Source of the DNA: K189A clade bacterium
GTDB taxonomy: Bacteria; Pseudomonadota; Gammaproteobacteria; Pseudomonadales; Azotimanducaceae
DNA length: 54,463 bases
NCBI GenBank assembly: GCA_902565895.1
Contig: CACFGV010000011.1
Coordinates: 1-54,463 of the forward strand
Direction of reading: 5' to 3'
The translations under genes and the position numbers were made by a program. How positions within the stretch are numbered: position 1 is the stretch's first letter; the number at the start of each line of letters is the position of its first letter. Of this stretch, positions 46,942 through 54,463 are shown one piece after another. Under the pieces are notes generated by a model. That model was not told the origin of the DNA. It worked only from the letters and a program-made list of their open reading frames with translations, and ran no database searches.

Positions 46942-49911
46942 TTATTGACAGGCCTCGCAATCTGGATCGTCCAGAGAGCAAGCCATGGGTACAGGTGCGG
47001 CATCGCCTAATTCCAGATCCGCGCCACTGACCGGTTCAACCACCGGTGGTGCTGGTTCTGGAGCAGCCGTGCTGGCGGCAACGTCGCTGGTGGCGGCTTG
47101 TGAAGAAACCGCGTTTAGCGTGCCACGATCCAGTGTCGATTTTTCGGTACTGGTCGCGCTTAAGGCACGCAAGTAATAGGTCGTTTTCAGTCCTCTTAAC
47201 CATGCCATGCGATAGGTAATGTCGAGCTTCTTACCTGACGCCCCAGCAATATACAGATTCAGTGACTGAGCTTGGTCAATCCACTTTTGTCGGCGGCTGG
47301 CAGCATCTACCAGCCAGCGCGGTTCTACCTCAAACGCCGTCGCGTACTTCTGTTTCAGCTCAGCTGGGATTCGCTCAATTGCCTGCATGCTGCCGTCGTA
47401 GTACTTCAAGTCGTTGACCATAACTTTGTCCCAAAGGCTGAGCGCTTTAAGGTCTCGAACCATGTAGGGATTAACCACTGTGAATTCGCCTGACAGGTTC
47501 GATTTCACGTAAAGGTTTTGATAGGTCGGCTCGATGGATTGCGAAACCCCGGTTATGTTGGCAATGGTCGCGGTTGGCGCAATAGCCATAACGTTAGAGT
47601 TTCGCATGCCGTTTATCTGCACTTTGCTACGCAAAGCACTCCAGTCAAGCTTGCTCGACATATCAACATCTAAGAAGCCCTCACCACGCTCGGCTTGCAA
47701 CATTTTTATCGAGTCGATTGGTAAGATGCCGCGACTCCACAAAGAACCAGAGAAGCTTGCATAGGCACCGCGTTCTTGGGCTAAGTTGCTGGAAGCATCA
47801 ATGGCGAAGTAACTGATGGCTTCCATTGAAGTATCAGCAAATTCTACGGCGGCGTCAGAGCCATAAGCTAAACCTAACTTATACAAAGCGTCTTGGAAGC
47901 CCATTAAGCCGAGGCCTACAGGACGATGACGCATGTTAGAGGTACGTGCTTGTTCAACAGAGTAGTAATTGATGTCGATAACGTTATCGAGCATGCGTAC
48001 TGCTGTGCGCGTGGTCTCTTCCAATTTTTGCAGATTCAACTCGCCGTTTTCGATGTGTTGAACCAGGTTGATGGAGCCAAGGTTACAAACGGCTATTTCG
48101 TCAGCCGATGTGTTCAGGGTGATTTCTGTACACAGATTTGACGAGTGCACTACGCCAGTGTGTTGCTGGGGTGAGCGCACATTGCAGGTATCCTTGAAAG
48201 TAATCCAAGGGTGGCCTGTTTCAAATAACATGGACAACATCTTGCGCCATAAGTCCGCCGCTTTGATGCGCTTGAACAGTTTTAGCTCACCATTGCGAGT
48301 TTGTTCTTCGTAGGCCAGGTAGCGCTGCTCAAAGGCGCGGCCATAGAGATCGTGCAAATCTGGCGCATCGGCGGGTGACAACAGTGTCCAGTCGCCGTCT
48401 TCTGCAACCCGCTTCATAAACAAGTCTGGAATCCAGTTGGCGGTGTTCATGTCGTGAGTACGACGTCGATCGTCACCGGTGTTTTTGCGTAGTTCCAGAA
48501 ACTCTTCAATGTCCAAGTGCCAGGATTCTAAGTAGGCGCACACTGCTCCTTTGCGCTTGCCACCTTGGTTTACGGCTACTGCGGTGTCGTTCACCACTTT
48601 CAGGAAGGGCACAACACCCTGTGACTTACCATTGGTGCCTTTAATGTAGGTGCCTAACGCTCGCACTGGGGTCCAGTCGTTACCCAAGCCACCTGCCCAC
48701 TTAGACAGCATGGCATTGTCTTGAATAGCGCCGTAAATACCGTGCAGATCATCTGGCACAGTAGTTAGGAAGCAAGAAGACAGCTGAGGTCGCAAGGTGC
48801 CAGCATTAAATAAGGTTGGCGTTGAACTCATGTAATCAAAGGAACTGAGTAGGTTATAAAACTCAATTGCTCGTGCACACGGGTCGTCTTCCTCTACAGC
48901 AAGGCCCATAGCCACACGCATGAAAAACACTTGGGGCAGCTCGATACGGATATCGTTTGAATGAATAAAGTAGCGGTCATACAACGTTTGCAGACCAAGA
49001 TAGGTGAACAGGTGATCGCGCTCTGGCAGCAGTGCAGCCCCCAGTCGATCTAGATCGAATTCTGCGAGTTGCGGTGCCAGTAATTCCAACTCAATGCCAC
49101 GCAAAATAAACTGCCTAAGTGCTTGAGGGTACACCGTAGCCATTTGCGCCTGAGTGGCACTTTGTTGTGTGCCACTGCCGTCGACATCTAGGAAAGTGAG
49201 CGCTTCAGTGCGCAGCTCATCTAACAATAATCGCGCGCTTACGTAGGTGTAATTTGGTTCTTCTTCCACCAAAGTACGAGCAGTAATTAATACAGACGTC
49301 GCGACATCTGTGGCTGAAATGCCGTCGTACATATTATTCAGTGACTCGTCGATGATGCGCTCTGCGTCGACATCTATCAGTCCTTCACAGGCTTCGGTAA
49401 CAATGGTGCGGATTCGGACGATGTCCAACGGCGCGGTGCTGCCGTCGTGATGCACCACTGAAATACCCGCAAATTTTTCGTCGGCAGGCAGGGTAGCCGC
49501 CGCTGGACCGCGCTCCTGAGCGCGTTGTTCACGATACAAAACATAAGAACGAGCGACCTTATGTTCCCCCGAGCGCATTAACGCCAACTCAACCTGATCT
49601 TGTATTTCTTCTATATGCAGCGTGCCGCCAGAGGGCAAACGGCGCTTGAAGGTGTTGGTCATTTGCTCGGCTAGCGAGATGACTAATTCGCGTATACGAG
49701 GTGATGCTGCCGCAGTACCGCCCTCAACCGCTAAGAAAGCCTTGGTCATGGCAACAGCGATTTTGTCCTGGGTATAAGGCACCACAGTGCCGTTGCGTTT
49801 AATAATTTTGAGTTGTCCGGGTGCCGTTGCTGTCAGCGAGGGTGACAACGGCTGCGTTTCTGGTTGCGTGGAGGGTTGGGGTGTCGAGCCAGTCTGCGAT
49901 TCCATTTGCAT
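46942..49911 (-). CDS. nrdA: Ribonucleoside-diphosphate reductase class Ia, alpha subunit, with two ATP-cones
   Basis: 989 residues. A Gln/Pro/Thr-rich leader (about 30 residues) precedes the first ATP-cone (LKIIKRNGTVVPYTQDKIAVAMTKAF, about 34-130). A second ATP-cone follows at about 149-245 (ISVVHHDGSTAPLDIVRIRTIVTEAC); two cones occur in some NrdA. Catalytic residues are all present: Cys380 (SSCFL), Asn592-x-Cys594-x-Glu596 in SSNLCTEITL, and Cys609. The C-terminal redox pair is Cys985 and Cys988 (DPDCEACQ). Converts NDP to dNDP. The C-terminal region before it is Ala/Pro-rich. Start: ATG 49911 (ATG 49905 possible), weak Shine-Dalgarno, with a 313-nt leader to the nearest NrdR-like box. 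Confidence 0.96.
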   Translation of the reverse strand: MQMESQTGSTPQPSTQPETQPLSPSLTATAPGQLKIIKRNGTVVPYTQDKIAVAMTKAFLAVEGGTAAASPRIRELVISLAEQMTNTFKRRLPSGGTLHIEEIQDQVELALMRSGEHKVARSYVLYREQRAQERGPAAATLPADEKFAGISVVHHDGSTAPLDIVRIRTIVTEACEGLIDVDAERIIDESLNNMYDGISATDVATSVLITARTLVEEEPNYTYVSARLLLDELRTEALTFLDVDGSGTQQSATQAQMATVYPQALRQFILRGIELELLAPQLAEFDLDRLGAALLPERDHLFTYLGLQTLYDRYFIHSNDIRIELPQVFFMRVAMGLAVEEDDPCARAIEFYNLLSSFDYMSSTPTLFNAGTLRPQLSSCFLTTVPDDLHGIYGAIQDNAMLSKWAGGLGNDWTPVRALGTYIKGTNGKSQGVVPFLKVVNDTAVAVNQGGKRKGAVCAYLESWHLDIEEFLELRKNTGDDRRRTHDMNTANWIPDLFMKRVAEDGDWTLLSPADAPDLHDLYGRAFEQRYLAYEEQTRNGELKLFKRIKAADLWRKMLSMLFETGHPWITFKDTCNVRSPQQHTGVVHSSNLCTEITLNTSADEIAVCNLGSINLVQHIENGELNLQKLEETTRTAVRMLDNVIDINYYSVEQARTSNMRHRPVGLGLMGFQDALYKLGLAYGSDAAVEFADTSMEAISYFAIDASSNLAQERGAYASFSGSLWSRGILPIDSIKMLQAERGEGFLDVDMSSKLDWSALRSKVQINGMRNSNVMAIAPTATIANITGVSQSIEPTYQNLYVKSNLSGEFTVVNPYMVRDLKALSLWDKVMVNDLKYYDGSMQAIERIPAELKQKYATAFEVEPRWLVDAASRRQKWIDQAQSLNLYIAGASGKKLDITYRMAWLRGLKTTYYLRALSATSTEKSTLDRGTLNAVSSQAATSDVAASTAAPEPAPPVVEPVSGADLELGDAAPVPMACSLDDPDCEACQ

Positions 49912-49934
49912 CGGTATTAGTTCTCTCTCTTTTC

Positions 49935-50050
49935 TTTTGTGCTTTGGCTTTTTAACTTCTGCACACTTGTGTCTTGGTTTTTACCTTCTGCACGTTTGTG
50001 CCTTGGTTTTTACCCTTGCACGTTTGTGCTTAGGACTTTGCCGTCTGCAC
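49935..50050 (-). repeat. Four imperfect 28-30-bp tandem repeats in the nrdA leader
   Basis: Copies at 49935-49964, 49965-49993, 49994-50021 and 50022-50050, each ending TGCAC on the plus strand and sharing the GTG-CTTGG-TTTT-CC pattern. In the direction of nrdA (minus strand) each begins GTGC. In copies 1, 3 and 4 this can pair with a GCAC about 17 nt later; copy 2 has a weaker GTG/CAC version. An inner GGT/ACC helix is available in copies 2 and 3, changed to GAC/GTC in copy 4. Low-complexity plus-strand ORFs across it are shadows. Confidence 0.85.
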
Positions 50051-50184
50051 GCACCCTAGTTTTTTATTTGCCGTTTTACTGCCAGGCAGGTTTTATAAAC
50101 GACTCGAATTCCTCAAGATTTCCGCAACAACTCAAACACAGACTGTCACTGTAAAAAGCGATCAAAGGTAACTGTCTAAATCGC

Positions 50185-50214
50185 AATAAACTGATAAAAG
50201 TTTGACTAAGTCAA
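50185..50214 (-). promoter_or_regulatory. Candidate promoter and palindrome for nrdAB
   Basis: On the minus strand TTGACT (-35) followed after 18 bp by TTTATT (-10). The -35 lies within a perfect inverted repeat TTGACTAAGTCAA (50202-50214 as read on the plus strand, centre A), so it may be an operator. It lies about 10 bp on the nrdA side of the first NrdR-like box. Confidence 0.4.
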
Positions 50215-50223
50215 TGTTTTAAA

Positions 50224-50239
50224 ACCCCACATATAGGGT
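50224..50239. promoter_or_regulatory. NrdR-box-like site 1
   Basis: ACCCCACATATAGGGT; 12 of 16 positions fit the NrdR consensus ACACWATATATWGTGT, with the central ATAT and the A-C/G-x-G-T arms kept. It is partly palindromic (ACCC/GGGT). See the second site 31 bp away. Confidence 0.55.
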
Positions 50240-50254
50240 TTTTCAGAGCAAGAT

Positions 50255-50270
50255 ACACAAGATAATGGGA
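50255..50270. promoter_or_regulatory. NrdR-box-like site 2
   Basis: ACACAAGATAATGGGA; 12 of 16 positions fit the same consensus. Starts 31 bp from site 1, i.e. about three helical turns, the spacing typical for paired NrdR boxes. NrdR is not encoded in this window. Confidence 0.55.
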
Positions 50271-50296
50271 TCGTAAAATCATTGCAACAAAAAGTC

Positions 50297-50338
50297 TGTG
50301 GATAACCTGTTTACAGCTTTGGATAAGCTTGTGGCTAA
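50297..50338 (-). promoter_or_regulatory. DnaA-box cluster upstream of nrdAB
   Basis: Three sites in the same orientation: TGTGGATAA at 50297-50305 (perfect complement of TTATCCACA), TTTGGATAA at 50318-50326 and TGTGGCTAA at 50330-50338 (one mismatch each). E. coli nrdAB is also DnaA-controlled. The stretch from 50339 to 50478 shows only the glpK ribosome site. Confidence 0.65.
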
Positions 50339-50478
50339 CATATGAGTAAGCAAAAAGTCGCGTTATAGACGCTCATTTGCTGATTTGTCTGGGCTCGGAA
50401 ACAGCTTTAGACCCCGCTCGCACAATCCATTAGCATGCTTCGCACCAACATTATCTGGCCTGCTATAAGGACGTTTCA

Positions 50479-51978
50479 TTGAGTTACATAATGGCCCTAG
50501 ACCAAGGCACGTCGAGTAGCCGCGCTATTATCTACGATTCAGCGGGCCAGTCGGTCGCTGTCGCCCAAGCAGACATTGATTTGGTTTTTCCTCAAGACGG
50601 ATGGGTTGAGCAAGACCCAGAGCAGCTATGGCAATCCATTCTCGCTGTTGGTCGCCAAGCCATTGCAGAATCCGGTCTTGTACCCACCGACATCGCAGCC
50701 ATTGGCATCACCAATCAAAGAGAAACCACCTTGCTTTGGGATCGAGCCACCGGCGACTGTGTTTACAACGCCGTGGTTTGGCAAGATCGGCGCGGCGCTG
50801 AACGATGTGTGGCCATGGCGAACGAAACTCTTGCAGATGGTCGAGCAGTAGATGCGGTCATCAGCGAGGCCACAGGTTTGATCATCGACCCTTACTTCTC
50901 TAGCACCAAACTCGCTTGGTTACTTGACAATGTAGAAGGGGCGCGACAAGCGGCGACAAACGCCCAGCTGTGTTTTGGCACGGTCGACAGTTATTTGATT
51001 TGGCGGTTGAGTAACGGTCGTAGGCATGTCACTGACGCCACGAACGCCAGCCGAACTCAGTTATTCGACATCAATACGCAAACTTGGAGCGCTGAGTTAC
51101 TAGCCTACTTTGACATCCCAAATACGCTGTTGCCTGAAGTGCTGGACAGCGCTGCAGATTTTGCAATAGCCGACACCGAATGGTTCGGCGCGCCAATACC
51201 CATAACCGGTGTTGCGGGGGATCAGCAATCCGCACTTATTGGCCAGGCCTGCTTTGCCCCAGGTATGTCCAAGAGTACCTACGGCACAGGTTGCTTTGCG
51301 ATGACCAATACCGGTCAGCAGCGACCTCGCTCTAATCAACGACTGCTGGCTACTGTGTCTTATCGCTTACGCGGCCAAACCACATACGCCTTGGAAGGCA
51401 GTATTTTTGTCGCTGGCGTGGCCATTAAGTGGCTGCGCGATCAACTGAATCTCATTGCTGATGCGGCCGAAACTCAAGCCGCCTTCGAGCGCTGCAATGG
51501 CGACGCCCAGGGTGTGTTCGTGGTTCCGGCCTTCACAGGATTGGGCGCCCCCCATTGGCAGCCCTCGGTGCGCGGTTTGATTACCGGTTTAACGTTGGAC
51601 AGCAATCGTGATCAGGTCATTACAGCAACCTTGCAGAGTGTGGTGTTGCAGACTCAGGAGTTGTTGCAGGCTATGGCTCAGGACGGTGCTTCGGTTGAAA
51701 CCTTACGAATTGATGGTGGCATGGTGGTGAACGATGCGCTGTGCCAATGTCTTGCTGACATTCTAAATGTGCAAGTGCAGCGACCTGTGGACGTAGAAAC
51801 TACCGCAAGGGGCGCTGCCATTCTGGCTGCTTTAGGCTGCGGTCAACTTGTCGACTTAACTGACGCGGCCAACAGCTGGCAGCTGGATCAAACGTTTAGC
51901 CCCCAGATGAGCGCTGAGCGTCGGCAACAACTATTGGACGGCTACGCGCGTGCGGTCATCCAAGCTATGGCCAGTTAG
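50479..51978 (+). CDS. glpK: Glycerol kinase
   Basis: 499 residues. Start TTG 50479 (M-S-Y-I-M-ALDQGTSSSRA), favoured over ATG 50491 because AAGGA at 50467-50471 is correctly spaced and E. coli GlpK has a comparable extra N-terminal segment. FGGY kinase motifs: ALDQGTSSSRAIIYD (phosphate 1), GWVEQDPEQLW, GITNQRETTLLWDRATG, GVAGDQQSALIGQACF, STYGTGCFAMTNTG and LRIDGGMVVNDALCQCLADIL. Phosphorylates glycerol to glycerol-3-phosphate. glpF, glpD and glpR are not nearby. Divergent from nrdA across the 567-bp control region; convergent with argF. Confidence 0.96.
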   Translation: MSYIMALDQGTSSSRAIIYDSAGQSVAVAQADIDLVFPQDGWVEQDPEQLWQSILAVGRQAIAESGLVPTDIAAIGITNQRETTLLWDRATGDCVYNAVVWQDRRGAERCVAMANETLADGRAVDAVISEATGLIIDPYFSSTKLAWLLDNVEGARQAATNAQLCFGTVDSYLIWRLSNGRRHVTDATNASRTQLFDINTQTWSAELLAYFDIPNTLLPEVLDSAADFAIADTEWFGAPIPITGVAGDQQSALIGQACFAPGMSKSTYGTGCFAMTNTGQQRPRSNQRLLATVSYRLRGQTTYALEGSIFVAGVAIKWLRDQLNLIADAAETQAAFERCNGDAQGVFVVPAFTGLGAPHWQPSVRGLITGLTLDSNRDQVITATLQSVVLQTQELLQAMAQDGASVETLRIDGGMVVNDALCQCLADILNVQVQRPVDVETTARGAAILAALGCGQLVDLTDAANSWQLDQTFSPQMSAERRQQLLDGYARAVIQAMAS

Positions 51979-52038
51979 AAACTTCGGGCAGCGACTAACG
52001 AAAGGTCCTAAGCGCCGCGCAGAGCGCCAAGCGTCGGC

Positions 52039-52953
52039 TCAGGACGTAATCTGGCCCAGTAACAGAAACTCAACCAGCGCTTTTTGGCTGTGAAGTCGAT
52101 TTCCGGCTTCATGCCACACAACCGAGCGCGGGTCGTCTAATAGTGTTGCGCTGACTTCCTCACCACGGTGAGCAGGCAAACAGTGCATAAACAGCGCCTC
52201 AGGTTTTGCCAAATCCAGCAATGCTTCGTTAACTTGATAGGGCTCAAAAGTTTTGCGGCGAGCGGCTTTTTCGCCGTCGTGACCCATTGACGACCACACA
52301 TCGGTTACCACCAGATCAGCATCTGCTACGGCCTCGCTGGCCGAAGCCGCTCGTTCAGCATTTTTGCCACTGCTGAGAATATCGCTGCTGGGTTGGTGCG
52401 CGTCTGGGCAAGCAATGCGCAGTTTAAAATCCCATTGGGTAGAGGCGTTGATGTAGGAATGGCACATATTGTAGCCGTCACCTACAAACGCCACAGTCTT
52501 GCCCTGTATTGGGCCACGAAGTTCCTCAAAGGCCTGTACGTCTGCAAGCAGCTGACAAGGGTGCAGTAGCGAACTCATGGCATTAATCACCGGCACGCTT
52601 GCGTGGTCCGCAAGGGTTTGCATATCGGCCTGTTCTAGCGTTCTGATCATGACAATGTCGACCATTTCAGACAGCACTCTGGCCAGGTCTTCAATGGGTT
52701 CGCCGCGACCCATCTGACTGTCTTTGCTGGTTAGGAAAACCCCATGGGCGCCCAATTGGGCAAGGCCCGCCTCAAACGCCAGTCGTGTACGGGTACTGTT
52801 CAGTTGCATGATAATCGCCGCGGTGCGGCCAACCAGAGGTTGATACACCTCTCTATTCTCATGCATCACGCGAAATTGTTTCGCGCGTTCAATAAGGTAG
52901 TGCAGCTCGTTCTTTGAAAAATCCAATAACGATAGAAAATCCCGCTTCGACAT
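52039..52953 (-). CDS. argF: Ornithine carbamoyltransferase, anabolic
   Basis: 304 residues from ATG 52953 (GAGGA 10-14 bp upstream); GTG 52959 is an alternative start. Carbamoyl-phosphate site STRTR at about 53-57, HPCQ at about 131-134 (ornithine side/carbamoyl binding), and the ornithine loop FMHCLPAHRGEEVS with HCLP at about 257-260. GDGYNMCHSYI is typical of OTCase. Makes citrulline from ornithine and carbamoyl phosphate in arginine biosynthesis. Downstream of argD with 33 bp between; convergent with glpK. Confidence 0.96.
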   Translation of the reverse strand: MSKRDFLSLLDFSKNELHYLIERAKQFRVMHENREVYQPLVGRTAAIIMQLNSTRTRLAFEAGLAQLGAHGVFLTSKDSQMGRGEPIEDLARVLSEMVDIVMIRTLEQADMQTLADHASVPVINAMSSLLHPCQLLADVQAFEELRGPIQGKTVAFVGDGYNMCHSYINASTQWDFKLRIACPDAHQPSSDILSSGKNAERAASASEAVADADLVVTDVWSSMGHDGEKAARRKTFEPYQVNEALLDLAKPEALFMHCLPAHRGEEVSATLLDDPRSVVWHEAGNRLHSQKALVEFLLLGQITS

Positions 52954-52986
52954 AGTCACAGGTCCTCAGATTAGGAAGTAGGAAAA

Positions 52987-54147
52987 TTAGCGGTTGAGTA
53001 GATCGGTGAGCTTGCTAACGAGCTCGTCGGCTTCTTGGTCGTTCATATTCAGTGGTGGCAGTAAGCGCACAATATTGCCTTGGGTAACATTAATGAGCAG
53101 GCCATCACTAAGCGCATCGCTGACCAGCGATGGTGCGTCATCGTAGAGCTCTATGGCAATCATCATGCCCAGTCCACGAACCTCTTTGACAGCGTTGTTG
53201 CCGGTAAGTTCGCTCCGCAAGGCAGAAACAATGCGTTTGCCTTGAGCCTCGGCTTGGCCACAAATGTTGTCGTCCTCAATCACATCGAGCACAGCATGTG
53301 CCGCGGCACAGGCTAAGGGGTTGCCGCCAAAGGTTGAGCCATGGTTGCCGGGAACGAACAGCTCCGCCGCTTCGCCGCGCGCCAAACACGCACCAATGGG
53401 CACACCGTTGCCCAAACCTTTCGCAGTGGTAACCACATCGGGTAGGCAACCGCTGTGCTGATAAGCAAAGTACTTGCCGGTGCGGGCATTACCCGTTTGC
53501 ACTTCGTCTAACATCAATAACCAACCTTGCTGGTCGCAAATATTGCGCAACGCCGGTAGATAGTTATCGTCGGGAATGTGAATCCCGCCTTCCCCAAGAA
53601 TGGGTTCGACTAACACCGCTACAACGCCAGGGTTATTGTCAGCAATGGCTTGGATGGCAGCGATGTCGTTAAAGGGTGCGCGTACAAAGCCGCTGAGAAG
53701 AGGCTCGAAGCCTGCGTGCACCTTACGATTACCGGTGGCGGTCAGTGTGGCCATGGTGCGACCATGAAAACTGCCATCGACAACCACCACCGATGGGTTG
53801 TGGTTGCCGTCGCGGTTGCCTTTGAGTCGCGCCATTTTGATTGCCGCTTCGTTAGCTTCAGCACCGGAATTGCAAAAGAACACGTTGTCCATACCTGACA
53901 GTGCGCACAGGCGCTCCGCCAATCGGGTCTGATGCGGAATGTCATAGAGGTTGGAAGTATGCAGTAGGGTTTGCCCCTGGTCGCTTAGCGCACTGGCCAC
54001 CCTAGGGTGAGCGTGGCCCAATCCACAAACCGCAATACCGGTTAACGCATCGAGGTATTCATTGCCTTTGTCATCGTGCAGGTAAGCGCCGCTGCCTTTT
54101 ACGAAGGAAACGGGAAGACGCCCATAGGTGTTCATTACATTGCTCAT
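52987..54147 (-). CDS. argD: Acetylornithine aminotransferase (class III PLP aminotransferase)
   Basis: 386 residues. NSGAEANEAAIKMARLKG (PLP phosphate-binding) at about 93-110, GSFHGRTMATLTATG, EPILGEGGIHIP, PLP-aspartate region LMLDEVQTGNARTGK (Asp214) and catalytic lysine 243 in TTAKGLGNGVPIGA. Residue pattern fits ArgD, with succinyl-diaminopimelate transamination a likely second activity. Four- to six-step arginine synthesis continues with argF next door in the same direction. Upstream (54148-54281) TGTATTTATACA is palindromic but does not match an ArgR box well. Confidence 0.95.
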   Translation of the reverse strand: MSNVMNTYGRLPVSFVKGSGAYLHDDKGNEYLDALTGIAVCGLGHAHPRVASALSDQGQTLLHTSNLYDIPHQTRLAERLCALSGMDNVFFCNSGAEANEAAIKMARLKGNRDGNHNPSVVVVDGSFHGRTMATLTATGNRKVHAGFEPLLSGFVRAPFNDIAAIQAIADNNPGVVAVLVEPILGEGGIHIPDDNYLPALRNICDQQGWLLMLDEVQTGNARTGKYFAYQHSGCLPDVVTTAKGLGNGVPIGACLARGEAAELFVPGNHGSTFGGNPLACAAAHAVLDVIEDDNICGQAEAQGKRIVSALRSELTGNNAVKEVRGLGMMIAIELYDDAPSLVSDALSDGLLINVTQGNIVRLLPPLNMNDQEADELVSKLTDLLNR

Positions 54148-54281
54148 GACGGTCTACACAGAAGATGCAAGGTATGTATTTATACAGCGCATAAAACGAC
54201 AACAGGCCGCTTACGCCGCCTGTCTAAGGTAGAAATGCTACTAAACCGCCTAGTGATCTTCAACTAGTGAAACGTCTGCCG

Positions 54282-54463
54282 TCAGGAGGACAGCGCTCGC
54301 CCTAAGCGCTGCAAGCCCTCGGTCAACAGCTCATCAGGGCACGCGAAATTAAATCGAATGTAATCAGGGTGACCGAATTGTGCGCCGTCGGAAATGCCCA
54401 GGCCGTGGGCTTCAAAATGGGCGGCCACATCGTTTATACCCAGATCGGCGATATTGACCCAAG
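54282..54463 (-). CDS. Aminotransferase class I/II, PatB/MalY-like, C-terminal fragment
   Basis: The frame is open from the right edge of the window to a TGA at 54282-54284. The last 60 residues read VNIADLGINDVAAHFEAHGL, GISDGAQFGHPDYIRFNFAC, PDELLTEGLQRLGRALSS. G-I/L-S-x-G-x-x-FG-x-x-x-x-I/L-R-x-N-F-x-CP is the C-terminal signature of PLP cystathionine beta-lyase-like (PatB/MalY) enzymes. The lysine and the start are outside the window. The gene is on the same strand as argD, 134 bp from it. Confidence 0.78.
   Translation of the reverse strand, partial: WVNIADLGINDVAAHFEAHGLGISDGAQFGHPDYIRFNFACPDELLTEGLQRLGRALSS

Noticed and set aside
49787-50154. Plus-strand ORFs with repeated LCLGFY/LHVCAL peptides
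   Set aside because: The peptide repeats are just the tandem DNA repeat read in the wrong strand; no ribosome site or domain.
54150-54200. ArgR box in front of argD
   Set aside because: TGTATTTATACA is palindromic but lacks the TGAAT-N4-ATTCA pattern; may equally be a -10 region.

Overview
The window is chromosomal DNA of a free-living, probably marine, gammaproteobacterium. Several things point there: a class Ia ribonucleotide reductase with a ColR/PhoP-like two-component system, a RibBX-type DHBP synthase, a TonB-dependent receptor, and many acyl-CoA catabolic genes (four acyl-CoA dehydrogenases, two crotonases, a CitE-like lyase). The exact order cannot be fixed from the sequence; a Cellvibrionales/Pseudomonadales-type lineage is my guess. 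I saw no integrase, transposase, phage gene or CRISPR array. Gene density is very high, with many start/stop overlaps.

Layout. 1-8.8 kb: the end of a POT peptide transporter, then mostly minus-strand genes (SRPBCC protein, YheT-type hydrolase, GumN/TraB protein, MoaB/CinA-like protein, crotonase), an acyl-CoA dehydrogenase, a uracil-DNA glycosylase, a CitE-like lyase and an alpha/beta hydrolase. 8.8-13.2 kb: a D-aminoacylase-type amidohydrolase, tRNA-Arg(UCG), ribBX behind a structured leader, a small zinc-ribbon gene and pdxA. 13.35-20.87 kb: a tight plus-strand catabolic operon (zinc alcohol dehydrogenase, FAH-family hydrolase, lone CoxL-type molybdenum hydroxylase subunit, ThDP enzyme, GIY-YIG-like small protein, acyl-CoA dehydrogenase). 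20.8-28.1 kb: a PQQ-type sugar dehydrogenase, DinG, an M16 protease lipoprotein and a glycerate-kinase-like protein. 28.2-31.4 kb: an envelope-stress-like module (glycine-zipper protein, PepSY protein, response regulator, PhoQ-type kinase) with a response-regulator-like direct repeat and a striking hairpin. 31.4-38.8 kb: DUF349 and CDGSH genes, a 10-bp tandem repeat, a crotonase, a side-by-side pair of divergent acyl-CoA dehydrogenases and a hydrolase. 39.1-45.6 kb: a TonB-dependent receptor, a small periplasmic protein and a penicillin-acylase-family enzyme. 45.6-50.5 kb: nrdAB with an elaborate control region. 50.5-54.5 kb: glpK, argF, argD and the end of a PatB/MalY-like aminotransferase.

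The most interesting signals are non-coding. The 567-bp nrdA/glpK intergenic region holds two NrdR-like boxes in 31-bp phase, three DnaA-box-like sites and a four-copy array of about 29 bp in the presumed nrdA leader, in which most copies can fold into a small hairpin. A perfect 15-bp hairpin with a C-rich, anti-Shine-Dalgarno-like loop and a T8 tract lies before the PepSY/regulator/kinase operon. Among the genes, the 13.35-20.87 kb operon looks like an undescribed acyl-CoA-linked oxidation pathway whose substrate I cannot name.
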